Source of the DNA: Brachynemurus nebulosus
Lineage: Eukaryota > Arthropoda > Insecta > Neuroptera > Myrmeleontidae
Direction of reading: 5' to 3'
Length of the DNA: 64,000 nt
Assembly (NCBI GenBank): GCA_035578155.1
Contig: JAPWDM010000004.1
Span: 60,923,792 to 60,987,791, forward strand
The notes beneath the pieces were generated by a model. It saw nothing but the letters and a program-made list of their open reading frames with translations, was not told where the DNA came from and searched no databases. Positions 49,335 to 62,199 of this stretch are shown piece by piece (position 1 is the stretch's first letter; each line of letters opens with the position of its first letter). Position numbers and translations under genes: made by a program.

Positions 49335-51890
49335 TTGCCATTAGCGGATCCTAGTTTCAATACACCTGGGATTATTCATGGAATATTAGGTGCCTCCATG
49401 TTTGCCGAAATTGTGGGATCCCATCGTATTCCTGGATCAAATAATAAACCAATTGCCATGCAAACCTCATTAGGTTATATAGTTTTTGGTCCAGTTTCTT
49501 CAGAAAATTCCAAATTCTCCAATGAAAATTACTGTGCCTTAACCATATTTGATTTTGCCAATATAGGAGAAAATGAAAATTTTCATTCCTCTTCCACAAC
49601 CGAAAATGAGGATGATATATGCGAAAAAATATTTATGGATACTGTTAGTCGGGATTCCACCGGACGATATACAGTTGCCCTTCCCTTTAAATATGATCCA
49701 TCAAAATTAGGTCGCTCGTATTTTCTTGCCGAAAAAAGATTATTCTCTTTAGAGAAACGTTTGAATAGTATTCCTAATCTTCGACAAATTTATTCGTCCA
49801 TTTTACAAGAATATATTGACCTTGGTCATATGTCTAAAGTTGATTTGCCAAATGATAAAATTATTGATTCAGGTTACTTTATTCCGCATCATTGTATATC
49901 AAAACCTGATAGTATTTCTACACCATATCGAGTCGTTTTTGATGCCAGCATGAAATCAGATAGTGGTTTCTCACTTAATGATATTTTGCATGTAGGTCCG
50001 AAATTACAAAATGATGCCGTCCATATTCTTTTAAATTTTCGTCTTCATGCTATTGCTTTGACCGCTGACGTACAACAAATGTATCGTCAAATTCAGATTG
50101 TTGAAGAACATCAGAAGTATCAAAGAATTTTGTGGCGATTTAACCCAGATGATCAAATTTCAATTTATACTCTTAATCGTGTCACTTTTAGAGTGCGATC
50201 ATCACCTTACCTAAGCTTAAGAACTATCAAACAATTGACAGTAGATGAAGCCGAAAAATATCACGAGTGTGTGAAATATGTCAATGAAGACATGTTTGTT
50301 GATGATTTTATTAGTAGTTTTCCCAGCGTTGACATGGCTCACTCAATATATTTTCAATTAGTAAATTTATTCAACTCAGGAGGATTTAAAATTGTCAAAT
50401 GGATGTCCAATTCATCTGAAATATTACTAAAAATTCCCGAAGAGCTGAAGTTAGCACGTCCCTTAGAATTTGAAAGGAATTCTATGAAAGTTCTAGGTTT
50501 ACAGTGGAACCCCTCTACTGATAAATTTTTCTTCGCAGTAGGTCAACCAAATACTACATGCACTAAACGCAATATGCTATCGCTTGTTGCGCGGACATTT
50601 GATCCTTTAGGTCTCATATCTCCTGTAACTTTGTTTGTAAAATTGTTAATCAAAAAATGCTGGCAACAAAATTTCGATTGGGATCAACCAGTTTCTAGTG
50701 ACATTGCCCATGCTTGGAGAAAATTTTTATCTGAATTTCATAGTTTAAATAATTTTGAAATTCCCAGGCACATAAAAGTCTTAAAAAATTCGTCCATTAC
50801 ATTAGTAGGTTTTTGCGATGCATGCCTTAGTTCGTATGCAGCACTTGTATATGCGCGTACCGTTGACGAACATGGTACTATTAATTCAATTCTTTTATAT
50901 TCGCAATCTAAAGTCAGTCCAATGTCGAAAGTCACTTTGCCTCGTTTGGAACTTTGCGCTGCGGAATTACTAGCCAAAAATTTATGTAAAATAAAAGAAA
51001 TTTATTCTTCACGTATTCATATACACAATGTTATTGCTTTAACCGATTCAATGATAACACTGCAGTGGATAATTTCGTCATCAAACAAATGGAAATCATT
51101 CATTTCAAATCGTGTAACCAAAATTCAAAAAACATTGCCGTCTGACCATTGGTTTTACGTCCCTGGAAAAGAAAATGCCGCAGATTCTGCTTCGCGAGGT
51201 ATGACTCCGTCAGCTATTTTAAATGATATTCGTTGGTTACAGGGATCTAGTTGGCTATCATCTCCCTTAACAGAATGGCCTGTTCAATCGGTTGATAAAA
51301 TTCCCATTAATAATTGTAGTATACCAACTAATTGTTTTGCTGTTTTACGAAGTAAGGATTCTATAATATCTCCGCTATATACTTTAATTGAATATTTTTC
51401 GTCATGGACGAAACTTTTAAACAGTACCGTTTTTGTTTTAAGATTTGCCAAAATTTTGCCAAAAAATAGTGTTATAACTAAATTCGAATTACAAAATGCC
51501 GAACTTCACTTAATTCGAGCCGTTCAACAACGACATTTTAGAAATGAGTATCTCACTCTTACCCAAAATAAAAATTTAAATTCAAACTTACGCTATTTAA
51601 ATCCATTTATTGTTAATGGCATTATCCGAGTCGGTGGCCGTATATCTAACGCTGACCTTAGTTTTGAAAGAAAACATCCTATACTATTGCCAAAAGGTGA
51701 TCCATTTGTTACATTGCTAATCGATTACCACCATAAGTTATACAACCATACTGGTACCCATTTGTTAATGTCATTGTTACGACAAAATTATTGGATCCTT
51801 TCTGCCAGAGATATAATTCGACAACGAATATGGAAATGTAATCATTGTTTTAAAATTAAACCTAAAACCCACTTATCCAATGATGGTTGA
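49335..51890 (+). pseudogene. Bel/Pao RT, RNase H and integrase zinc finger
   Basis: 851 codons without a stop: LADPSFNTPGIIHGILGAS (after the protease), RT with RVVFDASMKSDSGFSLND, ALTADVQQMYRQIQI and the palm MFVDDFISS, connection LSLVARTFDPLGLISPV, RNase H with VGFCDACLSSYAAL and LPRLELCAAELLAK, and the HHCC finger HKLYNHTGTHLLMSLLRQNY with CNHC. The palm aspartates are present. The frame ends where the integrase core should start. Confidence 0.85.
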
Positions 51891-52816
51891 CCTACCAAAG
51901 GATCGTGTGTGTCAAGCCAAAGCATTTCTTTCAACTGGCATAGATTTTACCGGATTTTACCGGATTTTACAACGTAACTCCAACCCACCGACGCGGTATT
52001 CGTCCCCAGAAAGCGTATGTTTGTCTTTTTGTATGCCTTTCTACCAAAGCGCTACATTTAGAACTGGTCCCCGATTTGTCTACTGATTCATTTCTGGCAG
52101 CCTTTAAGAGATTTTTATCTCGCCGCGGAAATTGCCTTACAGTCTTTACAGATTGTGGAAGTAATTTTCTTGGTGCGAAACGAAAACTTAATGAAATTTT
52201 CGAAATTGTTCATTCTGAAGACTTTAGAAAGGCTTTTCAGTTTGAACTTAACATTCAAAAAATAGAATGGAAATTCAATCCGCCCTCAGCTCCCCACTTC
52301 GGTGGAGTGTGGGAATCCCAAGTTAAAAGTGTTAAAAACCATCTAACTCGTATTGTAGGGCAACAAATTTTGACATATGATGAATTCAATACTGTCCTTA
52401 CCCAAGTTGAGGCCTTACTCAATTCTAGGCCCCTTTGTTGTTTGAGTAACGATCCGAATGACCCTGCAGCACTAACGCCAGCACATTTTCTGTATGGTTC
52501 TCCTTTAACGTTTCTCCCCTCTAACGATTTGTCAAATGAATCCATTACCCGTTTAGATCGGTATAAAATGTTAGATTTCATGATTCAACATTTTTGGAAA
52601 CGTTGGCATTTAGAATATTTAGCCAGCCTTCAATCCAGACAAAAATGGAATTCAAGTTCTGATTTACCCCAGATAGGACAAGTAGTAATTATTATCATTC
52701 AGGATAATACACCGCCATTACAATGGCTAATGGCTATTATTGAAAAATTGCATTTGGGAAAAGATGGCATACCTCGAGTCGCAACAGTTCGCACCAAAAC
52801 TAATACTTTTCTATGA
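51880..52816 (+). pseudogene. Bel/Pao integrase core, frameshifted
   Basis: Two frames: 51880-52086 (DLPKDRVCQAKAFLSTGIDF) and 52076-52816 (STDSFLAAFKRFLSRRGN, VFTDCGSNFLGAK, NPPSAPHFGGVWESQVKSVK, then VEALLNSRPLC and the C-terminal ALTPAHFLYGSP). DDE-type D and E residues can be seen in the second frame. A short direct duplication TTTTACCGGA (about 51948-51970) marks one of the damaged sites. Confidence 0.82.
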
Positions 52817-52986
52817 CCTCTTGTTAAACTATGCCCTCTGCCGTCCCAATAATTAACTTTCATTTTGTATAATTAAGTATTATATCCATATATTCATTAG
52901 TGTATAAGTATAGCGTTAAGTTAACTATTTTTATTATAAATAGAATCAAGTGATTAATTTACCATATAATTTTGTTGCTTGTATGA

Positions 52987-53109
<123 letters not shown>

Positions 53110-53415
53110 TGCCTTAGTTTTCATTTCTAAACTTTCTGCCTTGAACTTGTTTCCACAAATTCAGCCTCCCCGGGTGGCAGGATGTTTAGGCCGTTACTAT
53201 TGTTTTTGCCACAATTGTATCTACCTATTTTGAAGAAAAGCTTATATAATTGATAAGTTAGAAACACATGTTTATACGTGCATACCAAAAAAGTAATTTT
53301 TATATATGTTATTCAGACAGTATGTAGTTTGATTGCCGTTGAAAAAACATACCATTTTTGTGCCTTATTCTTAGTAATAAATTATTTAATCTTGTGCCTG
53401 TTTTATTGTGAATAG

Positions 53416-53548
53416 TTTTTGAATATTGTGAATAAACTTTATCCTGGGAAACTTAGAAGTGCAAAATTTAAATTACGAAAGCTGCATCCTTCCAACCCTT
53501 CCTTTAAAGCAGCATTAAAAGCAAAGGAATTCAACATTACGATTCAAG
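53416..53548 (+). other. Coding-like segment ending at a splice-donor-like site
   Basis: Open frame from an AG at 53414-53415 to CAAG|GTAAGA at 53548-53549, reading KLYPGKLRSAKFKLRKLHP and further a lysine-rich stretch. The acceptor side has only a weak pyrimidine tract. No family recognised; may be a stray exon or chance. Confidence 0.2.
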
Positions 53549-53577
53549 GTAAGATTTTCAATTTTATCCTATAGATA

Positions 53578-54837
53578 TATGTGTCGATGCATTTCAAATG
53601 CGCCTAAGTCCACTACCGACAATTTCATGTTTTTTCATACTGTCTAATTTTCGATCTTAACAGGCGTATTTTCGACTATATAAATCGAGCCTATGTTCAC
53701 TCTATCTGTTGGAAATGATGATTAAAAGATTGGATATTTTTTCAAAGTCACCTAAGTCCCTTGTAGATTACAAATCAAACGTGCCTAAGTCCATTACAGC
53801 CAATCAAAATGGGCTTTGCACTTTTCATAGCCATTATTCTTGTTCGTTAAAGTGCATGATTCAAACCAGGAGTCTTTGTTTTTGTTTAAATTATTGATAA
53901 ATTAATACAAATTATGTCTCCTAATTTAGCAAAAAAGAAGAATTTATCATGTAGTAATTCAAGAAAAAAGAAACAGTAGAAAAAAAATAAGTTTTCTCAA
54001 TTTAATTCACTTTTTTCTTAAATTAAGTATTGGCACGTACTGGGAAGTACAATTATGTAACAGGACCGTATCGAGGTGCAATAATTTGAATATATACTGA
54101 TTTAGTTTTAATAATATCTAATAAAGATTTGTGTTGTATGGGAGCGTGAGTAAATATCGCACCTTTTTGTAAAAAAAAAAAGAAAAACGTAATCTTAAGA
54201 AGTTTCGGATTTTGTGTAATTATTTTGATATTAAATTGAGTTGTTGTTTAGATATTTTTAAGAAATTTGTTGTTTTATTTCCAATTTAACTTCTATTTTT
54301 ATATTGTTAAATTAAAACCAGAAGAGATTTTTTTTGTACATTAAGTTAAATAATTCCCAAAAACAAGTTTTTTATTTAATTCTTATTTTATATAATTAGC
54401 GATCCATACGGTATTTAGAGTAATTTATCTAGTTACTGTGGGGTTTAAAAATATATCGTGTGGAATAGTATTTTGTATTTTTATTTTCAGTAGGTATTAT
54501 GTTAAGTTCACCCCTGTAAGTAGATATTATACATGGCTAAGTCACCTTATTGCATATCATAATCGGCTAAGTCCATAACTCTTTTATTTCAATCGTACCT
54601 AAATCCATATAGTATATACCAGACTTGCTTAGGTCCAAAATTTAAATGGTAATATTTCAAATTTTAACGAACATTTTATTATTTTTTCTTTTTTAGGATT
54701 GCCAAAATTAACAGATTAAATTTATTATACCCTGTACACATTTCTTAGAATTACAGATAATAAAAAATTGAAAATACGCGATTTCTCAAATTTTGTTTAC
54801 ATGTGACTTAGTCATATTTGAAATGCATCGACACATA
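53578..54837. mobile_element. TA-flanked inverted-repeat element with CTAAGTCC words
   Basis: 1260 bp. Ends TATGTGTCGATGCATTTCAA and its reverse complement, flanked by TA on both sides (53576-53577 and 54838-54839), as for Tc1/mariner-type elements. At least seven CCTAAGTCC-like words cluster in its two end regions (for example 53608, 53748, 53782, 54563, 54628). No transposase. Confidence 0.7.
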
Positions 54838-54868
54838 TAGTCCTCTCCTCTATTCGTATAACTTGTCT

Positions 54869-54870
<2 letters not shown>

Positions 54871-54946
<76 letters not shown>

Positions 54947-54947
54947 A

Positions 54948-55024
<77 letters not shown>
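54871..55024. repeat. Two adjoining (TA)n tracts
   Basis: 54871-54943 and 54950-55024, split by GAAAAGA. Confidence 0.96.
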
Positions 55025-55027
<3 letters not shown>

Positions 55028-55248
55028 CTTATGCACTTGGGGGGAACGAAAGTGGAAAATCGGGAAAAATCCAAAATTGAACATTTTAGAACATTTGAAC
55101 AAAATTGAACAGCTCGAAAACGCAAAGCAGCCTTGACCTAATATTGCAGCTATAGAATACATGTGCAAGGGCGAACCCTACCATGGCACCCCCGATCCAG
55201 GTTGGACCTTAGGCAGATTCACCTATCTTATCCGGAGAGGTCCTTTTT
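55023..55248 (+). repeat. Direct repeat, copy 1
   Basis: Begins TAATACTTATGCACTTGGGG and ends TATCTTATCCGGAGAGGTCC; repeated at 55788-55995 with an internal 20-bp deletion there. Both copies adjoin a TATATA sequence on the left. Confidence 0.85.
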
Positions 55249-55787
55249 GAAAAGAAACCTTTTTTCTTTTTTTTGGCATACGATGTTATATAGCAAGCTT
55301 GTAAAGTAAAATTTAAAACTGATAACATTGAGAGATTTTTTAATTTTGGGAATTTTTTAGTATTTTAAATTTTGTTTTTAAATGTCTTTCATTTTTATAC
55401 AACAGTGGTTTCATACCAGTTTGTTAGTCGAATTTTTCAACTGAAAAAATTAGACTGCCACGACGTTGTGATGCCTTGTTAAAAAGTGATGGTCAAGCCA
55501 CTAAATACTTATTAAAATTGAACGATTGGAACTTAAATATTTGAATTAATTTACGGTTTTAGATACAAAATATGTAATGGCTTTATTTTAATGACCACAT
55601 AAATTTGCTTACTTTTCCTTATTTTACTATTTTTTTTTTTTGATGTCTCATTTTTGTCCAAGGTCGCGTTTTGTGTGTTTTTATAGGTCATTTAGAAATT
55701 TTTGCAAATATCTTCTTCTAAACACAGTGTTTTGGAGAGCTGCATGCACTGTCTTATGGAGCACTTAGGACCCTACATGCATATATA
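55249..55787. other. No gene seen
   Basis: Spacer between the two direct repeats, AT-rich. Confidence 0.5.
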
Positions 55788-55995
55788 TAATACTTATGCA
55801 CTTGGGGGGAAGGAAAGTGGAAAATCGGGAAAAGTCCAAAATTGAACATTTTGGTACAGCTCGACAACGCAAAGCAGCTTTGACCTAATATTGTAGTTAT
55901 GGAATACATGTGCAAGGGCGAACTCTACTATGGCACCCCCGACCCAGGTTAGACCTTAGACAGATTCACCTATCTTATCCGGAGATGTCCTTTTG
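55788..55995 (+). repeat. Direct repeat, copy 2
   Basis: Runs directly into interspersed repeat copy C at 55994, whereas copy 1 meets unrelated sequence. Confidence 0.85.
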
Positions 55996-56108
55996 GCGAA
56001 TTTCCAAAACTGGAAATTCAGCTATTACAGCAGGTGTGATGACGCAACCTATGTCCGGGACCATAACAGAAATATGTTTTGAGGAATACGAAAATGATAT
56101 TCACTAAA

Positions 56109-56172
<64 letters not shown>

Positions 56173-56330
56173 CCACGATAACTTTCGAATGAAACGCTTA
56201 ATGCTTACGAAATTTCGTATGGAGACTCAATTTTGATCTGGCTTGGCTAAGTTCTTTAGCCAAACACATCGGATGCCCAGAAGTAGGTTTTTCGGGCGTT
56301 TTTTGTCAAAAAACTAAGTTTTCTGTCAGA
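55994..56330 (+). repeat. Interspersed repeat with internal (TA)n, copy C
   Basis: Left part GCGAATTTCCAAAACTGG ... TTCACTAAAATTTATATATA, then (TA)n (56112-56170), then a right part with ACGAAATTTCGTATGGAGAC and ACACATCGGATGCCCAGAAG matching the right part of copy A. Confidence 0.75.
56112..56170. repeat. (TA)n microsatellite
   Basis: About 59 bp, at the same internal position as the tract in copy A. Confidence 0.96.
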
Positions 56331-58556
56331 ATTAAACAACTTTTTAATTTTTTTTTATACCATTGAAAAAACTAATTCCAGAGAAAAATTAAGAAATTTG
56401 TTAGAAATGGATTAAAAAATTTCCAAAGGGATATTTGTTGTCTTTTTTTATTATATGGACAAACTATCTCCATTTCAATTTTTAAAATGGTACATTTTCA
56501 AAAAGGAAGAGTTTTGAGTGATATGTAATAAAAAAAAATTTTTAAGCAAGGCAATCGGCGATATACATGTGTCTCACTTAATCATATGAAATCCTTATTT
56601 AGTTTTGTCTCAAGTTGTTTTTTTTTAAAAACCGCTGGATACTATGGCAATACGTCATGACAATTTGAAATTAATAATGTCGACCTTTCCACAATATATT
56701 TCATCAGAATTAGACGCAAGACATAAGGCGTAAATAATATTCCAAAATGTTTTCTAATTTAATTGATTTTATGTAGGTATCTTAAATATCAGTAAAATTT
56801 GCTGAAAACATAACATCTATTTAAATTTCTTTTTTATTATTAAGTTAAAAAAGTATTCAACATTTTAATTTACATTTTTGATTGTGTAAAAGGCCACATT
56901 ACGTATTTTGACATATAAATAACAAAAATATCCTAGGTAGTATGATTTTCAATTATTATAAAAAATATTTTATAAGATTAAATTTTCCAATAAAAATTTA
57001 TAAAATAATATTACATTTAGATTGCATTCAGATATTTGTTAATTATATAAATAAATTTAATGTGTAAATAAATCATTTATAACAATTAAATTTAAACTAT
57101 GAACTTTTCCAGAGATTTGAAAATTTGAACTTTTTTGTTCATTTATACGATTTAGATTTTATAATACCTATGTTTCTGTCAAAATTCGTAATAACTGATT
57201 CTCTGATTAACAGTTCTGAATTTGAATCGCTTTACAAAAATTTAAAGTGGAAACTTAAAATAAATTGAAAAACTGAAACTGATTGTAATTAAATTGTAAT
57301 TGAAAAATAACTTTTTTACATGCTTCCTCTATTTTCCTACATTTTTTCATAGTGACAATATCTTTGGTGGGAATGTTCTTCGTTTTCATGATTAACAACT
57401 CTCTATTTTTAGGGATAAAATCTAAACGAAAGTGGAAAAATTTATTTTCAAATATAAAGAAGAGAATATAATATACAAATAATGAAAGAATTTTGTATAT
57501 GCAATCCTAAAGTTCCCTGTAAAATGACCTGTACAAGATTAAACTGTTTATCAAATTTTACGTGTTTGTCAAATTATTTGATAGTATGCAGCTTTGTTTG
57601 ACGTGTTTGCGAACAATTTACGTGTTTAACGTGTTTGATGAAAACCTTGATTGATCAACTTGTTTGACGTGTTTGACCAAGTTTGAAGGTGAGCAGCAGT
57701 GTTTGTTGTGTTTGTCAAACAAGCTCTATTATATTATCATATCCAACATGTTTTTAAAGCGTAAACACAATTTAAAGCCTTTAGCTTTAAATTGTCCCAA
57801 AATGAATAGCAAATTTGACAAAATTTTGCAAATCTCTGTACGAGCAACCTTTTTTCCGTAATTTTCATTATTTATTCTATGTTTGGCCAAGTTTTATCTA
57901 ATAAAAGTATTTTATGGGGCCACCAGTGTGACAAACTACGAGCAAGTTTGTCAAATTTGTTTGAGTTTTGATTTAATCGTTTAAGCTATTGTTTGATGAA
58001 AACGTGAAGTTTGACAAACAAATTTGTCAAACAAATTTGATCATTTACAGGATGCTTAAAACTCAGCTTCAATGAAAATAGATTCAAATTTTATGTAATT
58101 TCACTTACCTAACAATAATGTAAGTACTTTGAAAATTTATTATTTTTCTAAACCCTGTGAGTAAAATATTTCATTTTTACTTAACCATTAAAATATTACA
58201 GATTTCATAAATTTATATTTTCAGAATTTATTCATTTCACAGAAAATCCTAAATTATCAAAAAGTTAAATAATTAATAACAATAAAAAAATAAATTAAAA
58301 AAAGAAAGCATTTATTTATATTTGAATTTTTACAACACATGTATTAAATATTTTATATCCATTTTAACTAAATTGTCAGATTTTTCACACACATTGTTAA
58401 TTATTTGTCACGGCTTTAACTCCGTTGTCCCGGTGTCGGCACGTCCATTTGTCCCGGTTTTTCAAACTAATTATTTCTTATTTTCATCACCTTAAACCTA
58501 CTCGTAAGTATACAGTTTTTCGTTTTAAATAACGAATAGCACAATACTCTTCACTA
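56331..58556. other. No gene seen
   Basis: AT-rich. The 57540-58040 part is dense in GTTTGAC/GTCAAAC words and short inverted repeats, probably an old DNA transposon; its CCTGTAAAATG and CATTTACAGG borders (about 57516 and 58051) lack a matching duplication. Confidence 0.45.
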
Positions 58557-59637
58557 AGTATTATCAGTGGCGGTTATTCCAGGTATGCGGGGTAGGCGCC
58601 GCCTACCCCAGCTATTTCTAAAAAACTGAAATAAATTCATAACAAGAACGTAACATTGTTTACAAAATAATTTAAATACACAATTTCAATAAGATTTACT
58701 TTGATAATATTGCACATTATTACATATATTGCATATTAGAATATACATAATTATAAAATGCATAAATATTGTAATATTGTCCGTAGAACGTACATATACC
58801 CATTATATACACGATATACACTATACTACTATAGCATATCTATAGCCAGTTTATCCAGCTATACATACAACAATATTATTCCACATGCACACTGCACAGT
58901 TACCATACCTACGATACCTACCATGGTAGGCTCTCTGAGCAGAGCATATCCGTGTGTACTGAACCTGTATATGTTTGTATATATTATGTAGCTGTATTAG
59001 TTGTATATAAACCCTGTTGGTACTTTCACAGAGTAGGCGATTTTTTCGGTGACTACCGTACATACGATTACAGCCGAACTAATCAAAACTTAATTTGTGT
59101 TCTAGTCATATCACGTTTTAGGGTTTTTAGCATGCTTCTTGTATACCTCTTGTAAATTTATCGTTGCTGTTCCGTTGCGGTTTGATTGTTATTTTATTAT
59201 TAACTGTCTTTTTTTAAAATGACATACTACAATAAAGTATTAAAAAACATTTTTTTAAAGGAATATTGAGGAAAAGAATTTTTTTGAGTAGGTATATTGA
59301 AGATAATTTAACTTATGCATATTTAATCCCATAAAAATATTATCGGTTTTTTACTTTTGCTGTGAAAAAAAAAAGTTAGAACCGATATTTTATATTTTTT
59401 TAAATAAATTTGTGTTTTCTACAATTTTAATTTGTTACCTAAAGTAATTTAACTCGAAGAATTGTCAACTAGCAAAAATACGACAGCGAAGCAGAAATAT
59501 TTTTGACAATAAATATTTTTTATATTATATAAACATAAATTTATTACAACAAATACAAATCTCTCGTGTAATATTAAGTGAAAAAATATGATTTTTTCGA
59601 GTGATAGATCATTGCTAATTTATCCTTATTTTAAGGG

Positions 59638-59937
59638 TTGATAATTCAGAAAAAGCATTTGTACATCAGTTTTAATAAAGTTTTTTTTGAATATTCTAGG
59701 TTAAATTGTTGTTTGATATCAAAAAAGCTTTTCTCTTGTCTATTCTCTGTGAACAAAATTGTATGGGCAACTGCTAGGTGCGAAAATTTTCCCAATGTTG
59801 CCAAAAAACATGAATGGAGTCACGCTCATATGCAAGCATGTATTTCATTGAATGTATTTGGTTTTGTAATAATTGATGCAGTAAAGAAAATATTTATTTC
59901 TTCAAAGCATAACAAAAAATCACTAAGGGTCTCATGA
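59638..59937 (+). pseudogene. hAT transposase zinc-finger-like remnant
   Basis: The second half reads WATARCENFPNVAKKHEWSH then AHMQACISLNVFG, resembling the TTF-type finger of ZMYM1/DUF4371-like hAT transposases (NWKxxxxxxxxHExSxxH). The rest of the transposase is absent. Confidence 0.4.
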
Positions 59938-60387
59938 AACGATTAACTGATGCTGTATATTTTTTGGCTATGCAAGATCTTGTATTTCGTTGACCTGACG
60001 AATTCTCAGAATTATCAAATTCAGGAATTTACATACTATTTGTAAATTTACTATTTTGATATGATGAAAAATTAAACTTTCATTTAGTTTACTGCATTTA
60101 CCTTACTTGTTTGATAATGGTCATTTAGAAAACTCACATTCGTTTTCTAGGAACATTCTAAGAATACGATGAAAGATGAAAGATGAAAGCAGTTTAAGTT
60201 AATTTATATTGAACAAAGCTTTCCTGAAATATTACAGTTAAAATCTAACGTGCTGAGTAAAATTAATTTTTTTTTTTATTTCTTAATTATTCGTTTATTA
60301 ATTTTTTTTTAAATTTCTACATGCAGTTAGTTCTTTTTATCCATCTTTGTGTTCAATGTATTTTCGCAGAAAAGTGTAAATTTAGAG

Positions 60388-60601
60388 CAGGGGTGGCCAA
60401 CCCAAATGATCTTGCGGGCCACTTTGGAAGCACATCATAACTCCACGGGCTGCATATAAAATTATATGTTCCCATAATATATTACGTATTTTTTTTTTTT
60501 TTTTTTTTGATACATTGGTTTTCACTACCATGGTCTTTATAAAATAAATATATTTTGTATAAGTGTGATGAATCTCACGGCCCGCGGGTTGGCCACTCCT
60601 G
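60388..60601. mobile_element. hAT MITE nested in the 2.2-kb hAT element
   Basis: 214 bp. Ends CAGGGGTGGCCAACCC and GGTTGGCCACTCCTG. The flanks ATTTAGAG and ATAGAGTA do not match, so the duplication has decayed or the ends are misplaced by a base or two. Confidence 0.7.
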
Positions 60602-60808
60602 ATAGAGTAGGAATTATTTACGTACAATACTTTACGATATTTTTTAGTAAAAGAGTATTTGTTAGTATTAGACTTTGCGATATTTAGTAAAAATTCGAAA
60701 ATATCATTCCGCTTTCTCTTTAGTACTTCTTTACACACTAAGTGTGGTTTATCTTTTCTGAAAGCGCATACCCAATCTTAAAGCTCACGAGCCGCCACTG
60801 AGTATTAT

Positions 60809-61467
60809 ATTGGAAGATCAGCTAGGTAGGTTTTTTTTTCTGGAACCCAGAAAGAACTTTTTCATGACCGTAAAACAGTTTTCGGGACTGGTGCTATCAT
60901 CAAAATAAGGTTGAGATTGATATTTCATAACTGAGTTCCATGTCAAAATGTTAAAACGTATGCAAAAAACATATTCACAGCAAGTCAAAATATTTTACAC
61001 CTAAAAATATTTTAAAAAAAATTAATTATATATTAAATTTTCTTAGTTTTTTTGATTTTACCTTAGCATAAAAATAAAAATAACCACAATATTTACTTTT
61101 CTTAACTTTTTAATCATATATTACCTATATAAATAAATTATTGTAATATTAAGTATTTTGTTTAGGTTCATGAATTGTGTTAAACAATTAAACAATCAAA
61201 ATTACAGGAATGCATTCAAATTTAAATACAGAACTGTAGTTAAGTGCCGCTAAAAACGCCACTATGCACAAGTACCAACATTACATAATTAAATGTTCAT
61301 GTTTTAATACATTTTTCCCTGAAAATTAAATTGTCTAATAAAACCTACAATTTCATAAGAAATTTTATAAAATTTTAAAAATATATACTTTTTAGAACAG
61401 GGGGCAATTAAATTTGAAAAGAATTAACATTTTAAACAAAGAAGCCATTATAATAGGTAATCTATAA
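60809..61467. other. No gene seen
   Basis: AT-rich; nothing recognised. Confidence 0.5.
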
Positions 61468-61584
61468 TCTATACATATAATACAACCATATGGAGACCGT
61501 TTCTGTACATGGAATTCTTTTTGAAAATTTTGCTTGAGCTGTAAATAGTTAATGTAGATTTCAAAACAGCGATTATTAAAATTT

Positions 61585-61592
61585 TTGTCTGT

Positions 61593-61624
<32 letters not shown>

Positions 61625-61652
61625 CTGTATGTGTGTGTGTGTGTGTGTGCCT
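61585..61652. repeat. (GTCT)n/(GT)n microsatellite in Helitron
   Basis: Mixed GTCT, GTCC and GT repeats. Confidence 0.9.
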
Positions 61653-61664
61653 GTTTACGCATCA

Positions 61665-62115
61665 CGTAAAAATTACTGGACGGATTTTAATAAAATTTGG
61701 GGTGCTGATAACTTATTACCTGGATCAACATCTAAAATACTTTTTACTCCGGGAAAATGTCTAATTTCCACGGGAAAATGGAAAAACCATGTTATGTATA
61801 TGCACACATTACGCAATAACTATTGAACGGATTTTGATGCAATTTGGTGTGGTGATAACTTATTATCTGAGTTAACATCTAAGATACTCTTTATTCCGGG
61901 AAAGTGTCTCATCTCCACGGGAAAATAGAAAAACCATTTTGAACATGTGCACATAATACGCAAAAACTATTGAACGGATTTTTATGAAATATGTGTGGTG
62001 ATAACTTATTACCTGCGTCAACATTTAGGATACTTTTTATTACAGGAAAATGTTTCCTTCCCTCGGGAAAATACAAAAATCATTTTGAGCATGTGAATGC
62101 ATTACGTAAAACTAT
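61665..62115 (+). repeat. Tandem ~165-bp units in Helitron, three copies
   Basis: Each unit has AACTATTGAACGGATTTT-like, GTGGTGATAACTTATTACCT-like and CCACGGGAAAATAGAAAAAC-like blocks. Confidence 0.85.
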
Positions 62116-62199
62116 TGTTCTCTACAAATGCTTTATAATGATTATACTTATATACTTCTCATTTATTTTATCCGCGAACAACGTCGCGGGTACAGCTAG

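Larger units (their letters stand above)
47641..52816 (+). mobile_element. Bel/Pao retrotransposon remnant 2, nearly full pol but decayed
   Basis: Gag, protease, RT, RNase H and integrase in Bel/Pao order on the plus strand. Damage: in-frame stops at 48496 and 48757, a frameshift near 49290-49320, and at least two frame breaks in the integrase (about 51860-51970 and about 52070). LTRs were not found in 47210-47640 or 52817-53500. It is a different lineage from remnant 1. Confidence 0.9.
58565..60800 (+). mobile_element. hAT element, 2.2 kb, with transposase remnant
   Basis: Ends CAGTGGCGG and CCGCCACTG; perfect 8-bp duplication AGTATTAT (58557-58564 and 60801-60808). A GGGGTAGGCGCCGCCTACCC palindrome lies close to the left end. 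Contains an N-terminal transposase relic and a nested hAT MITE (60388-60601). Confidence 0.9.
61468..62199 (+). mobile_element. Non-autonomous Helitron
   Basis: Starts TCTATACATATAATAC after an A and ends CTAG before a T, with the hairpin CCGCGA-ACAACG-TCGCGG at about 62171-62188, a few bases before the CTAG. This fits Helitrons (5' TC, 3' hairpin and CTRR, insertion between A and T). Holds a (GTCT)n/(GT)n tract and three tandem ~165-bp units. No Rep/helicase. Confidence 0.85.

Noticed and set aside
61585..61652. GTCT repeats as a CRISPR-like or satellite array
   Set aside because: Simple sequence inside a Helitron; no spacers.
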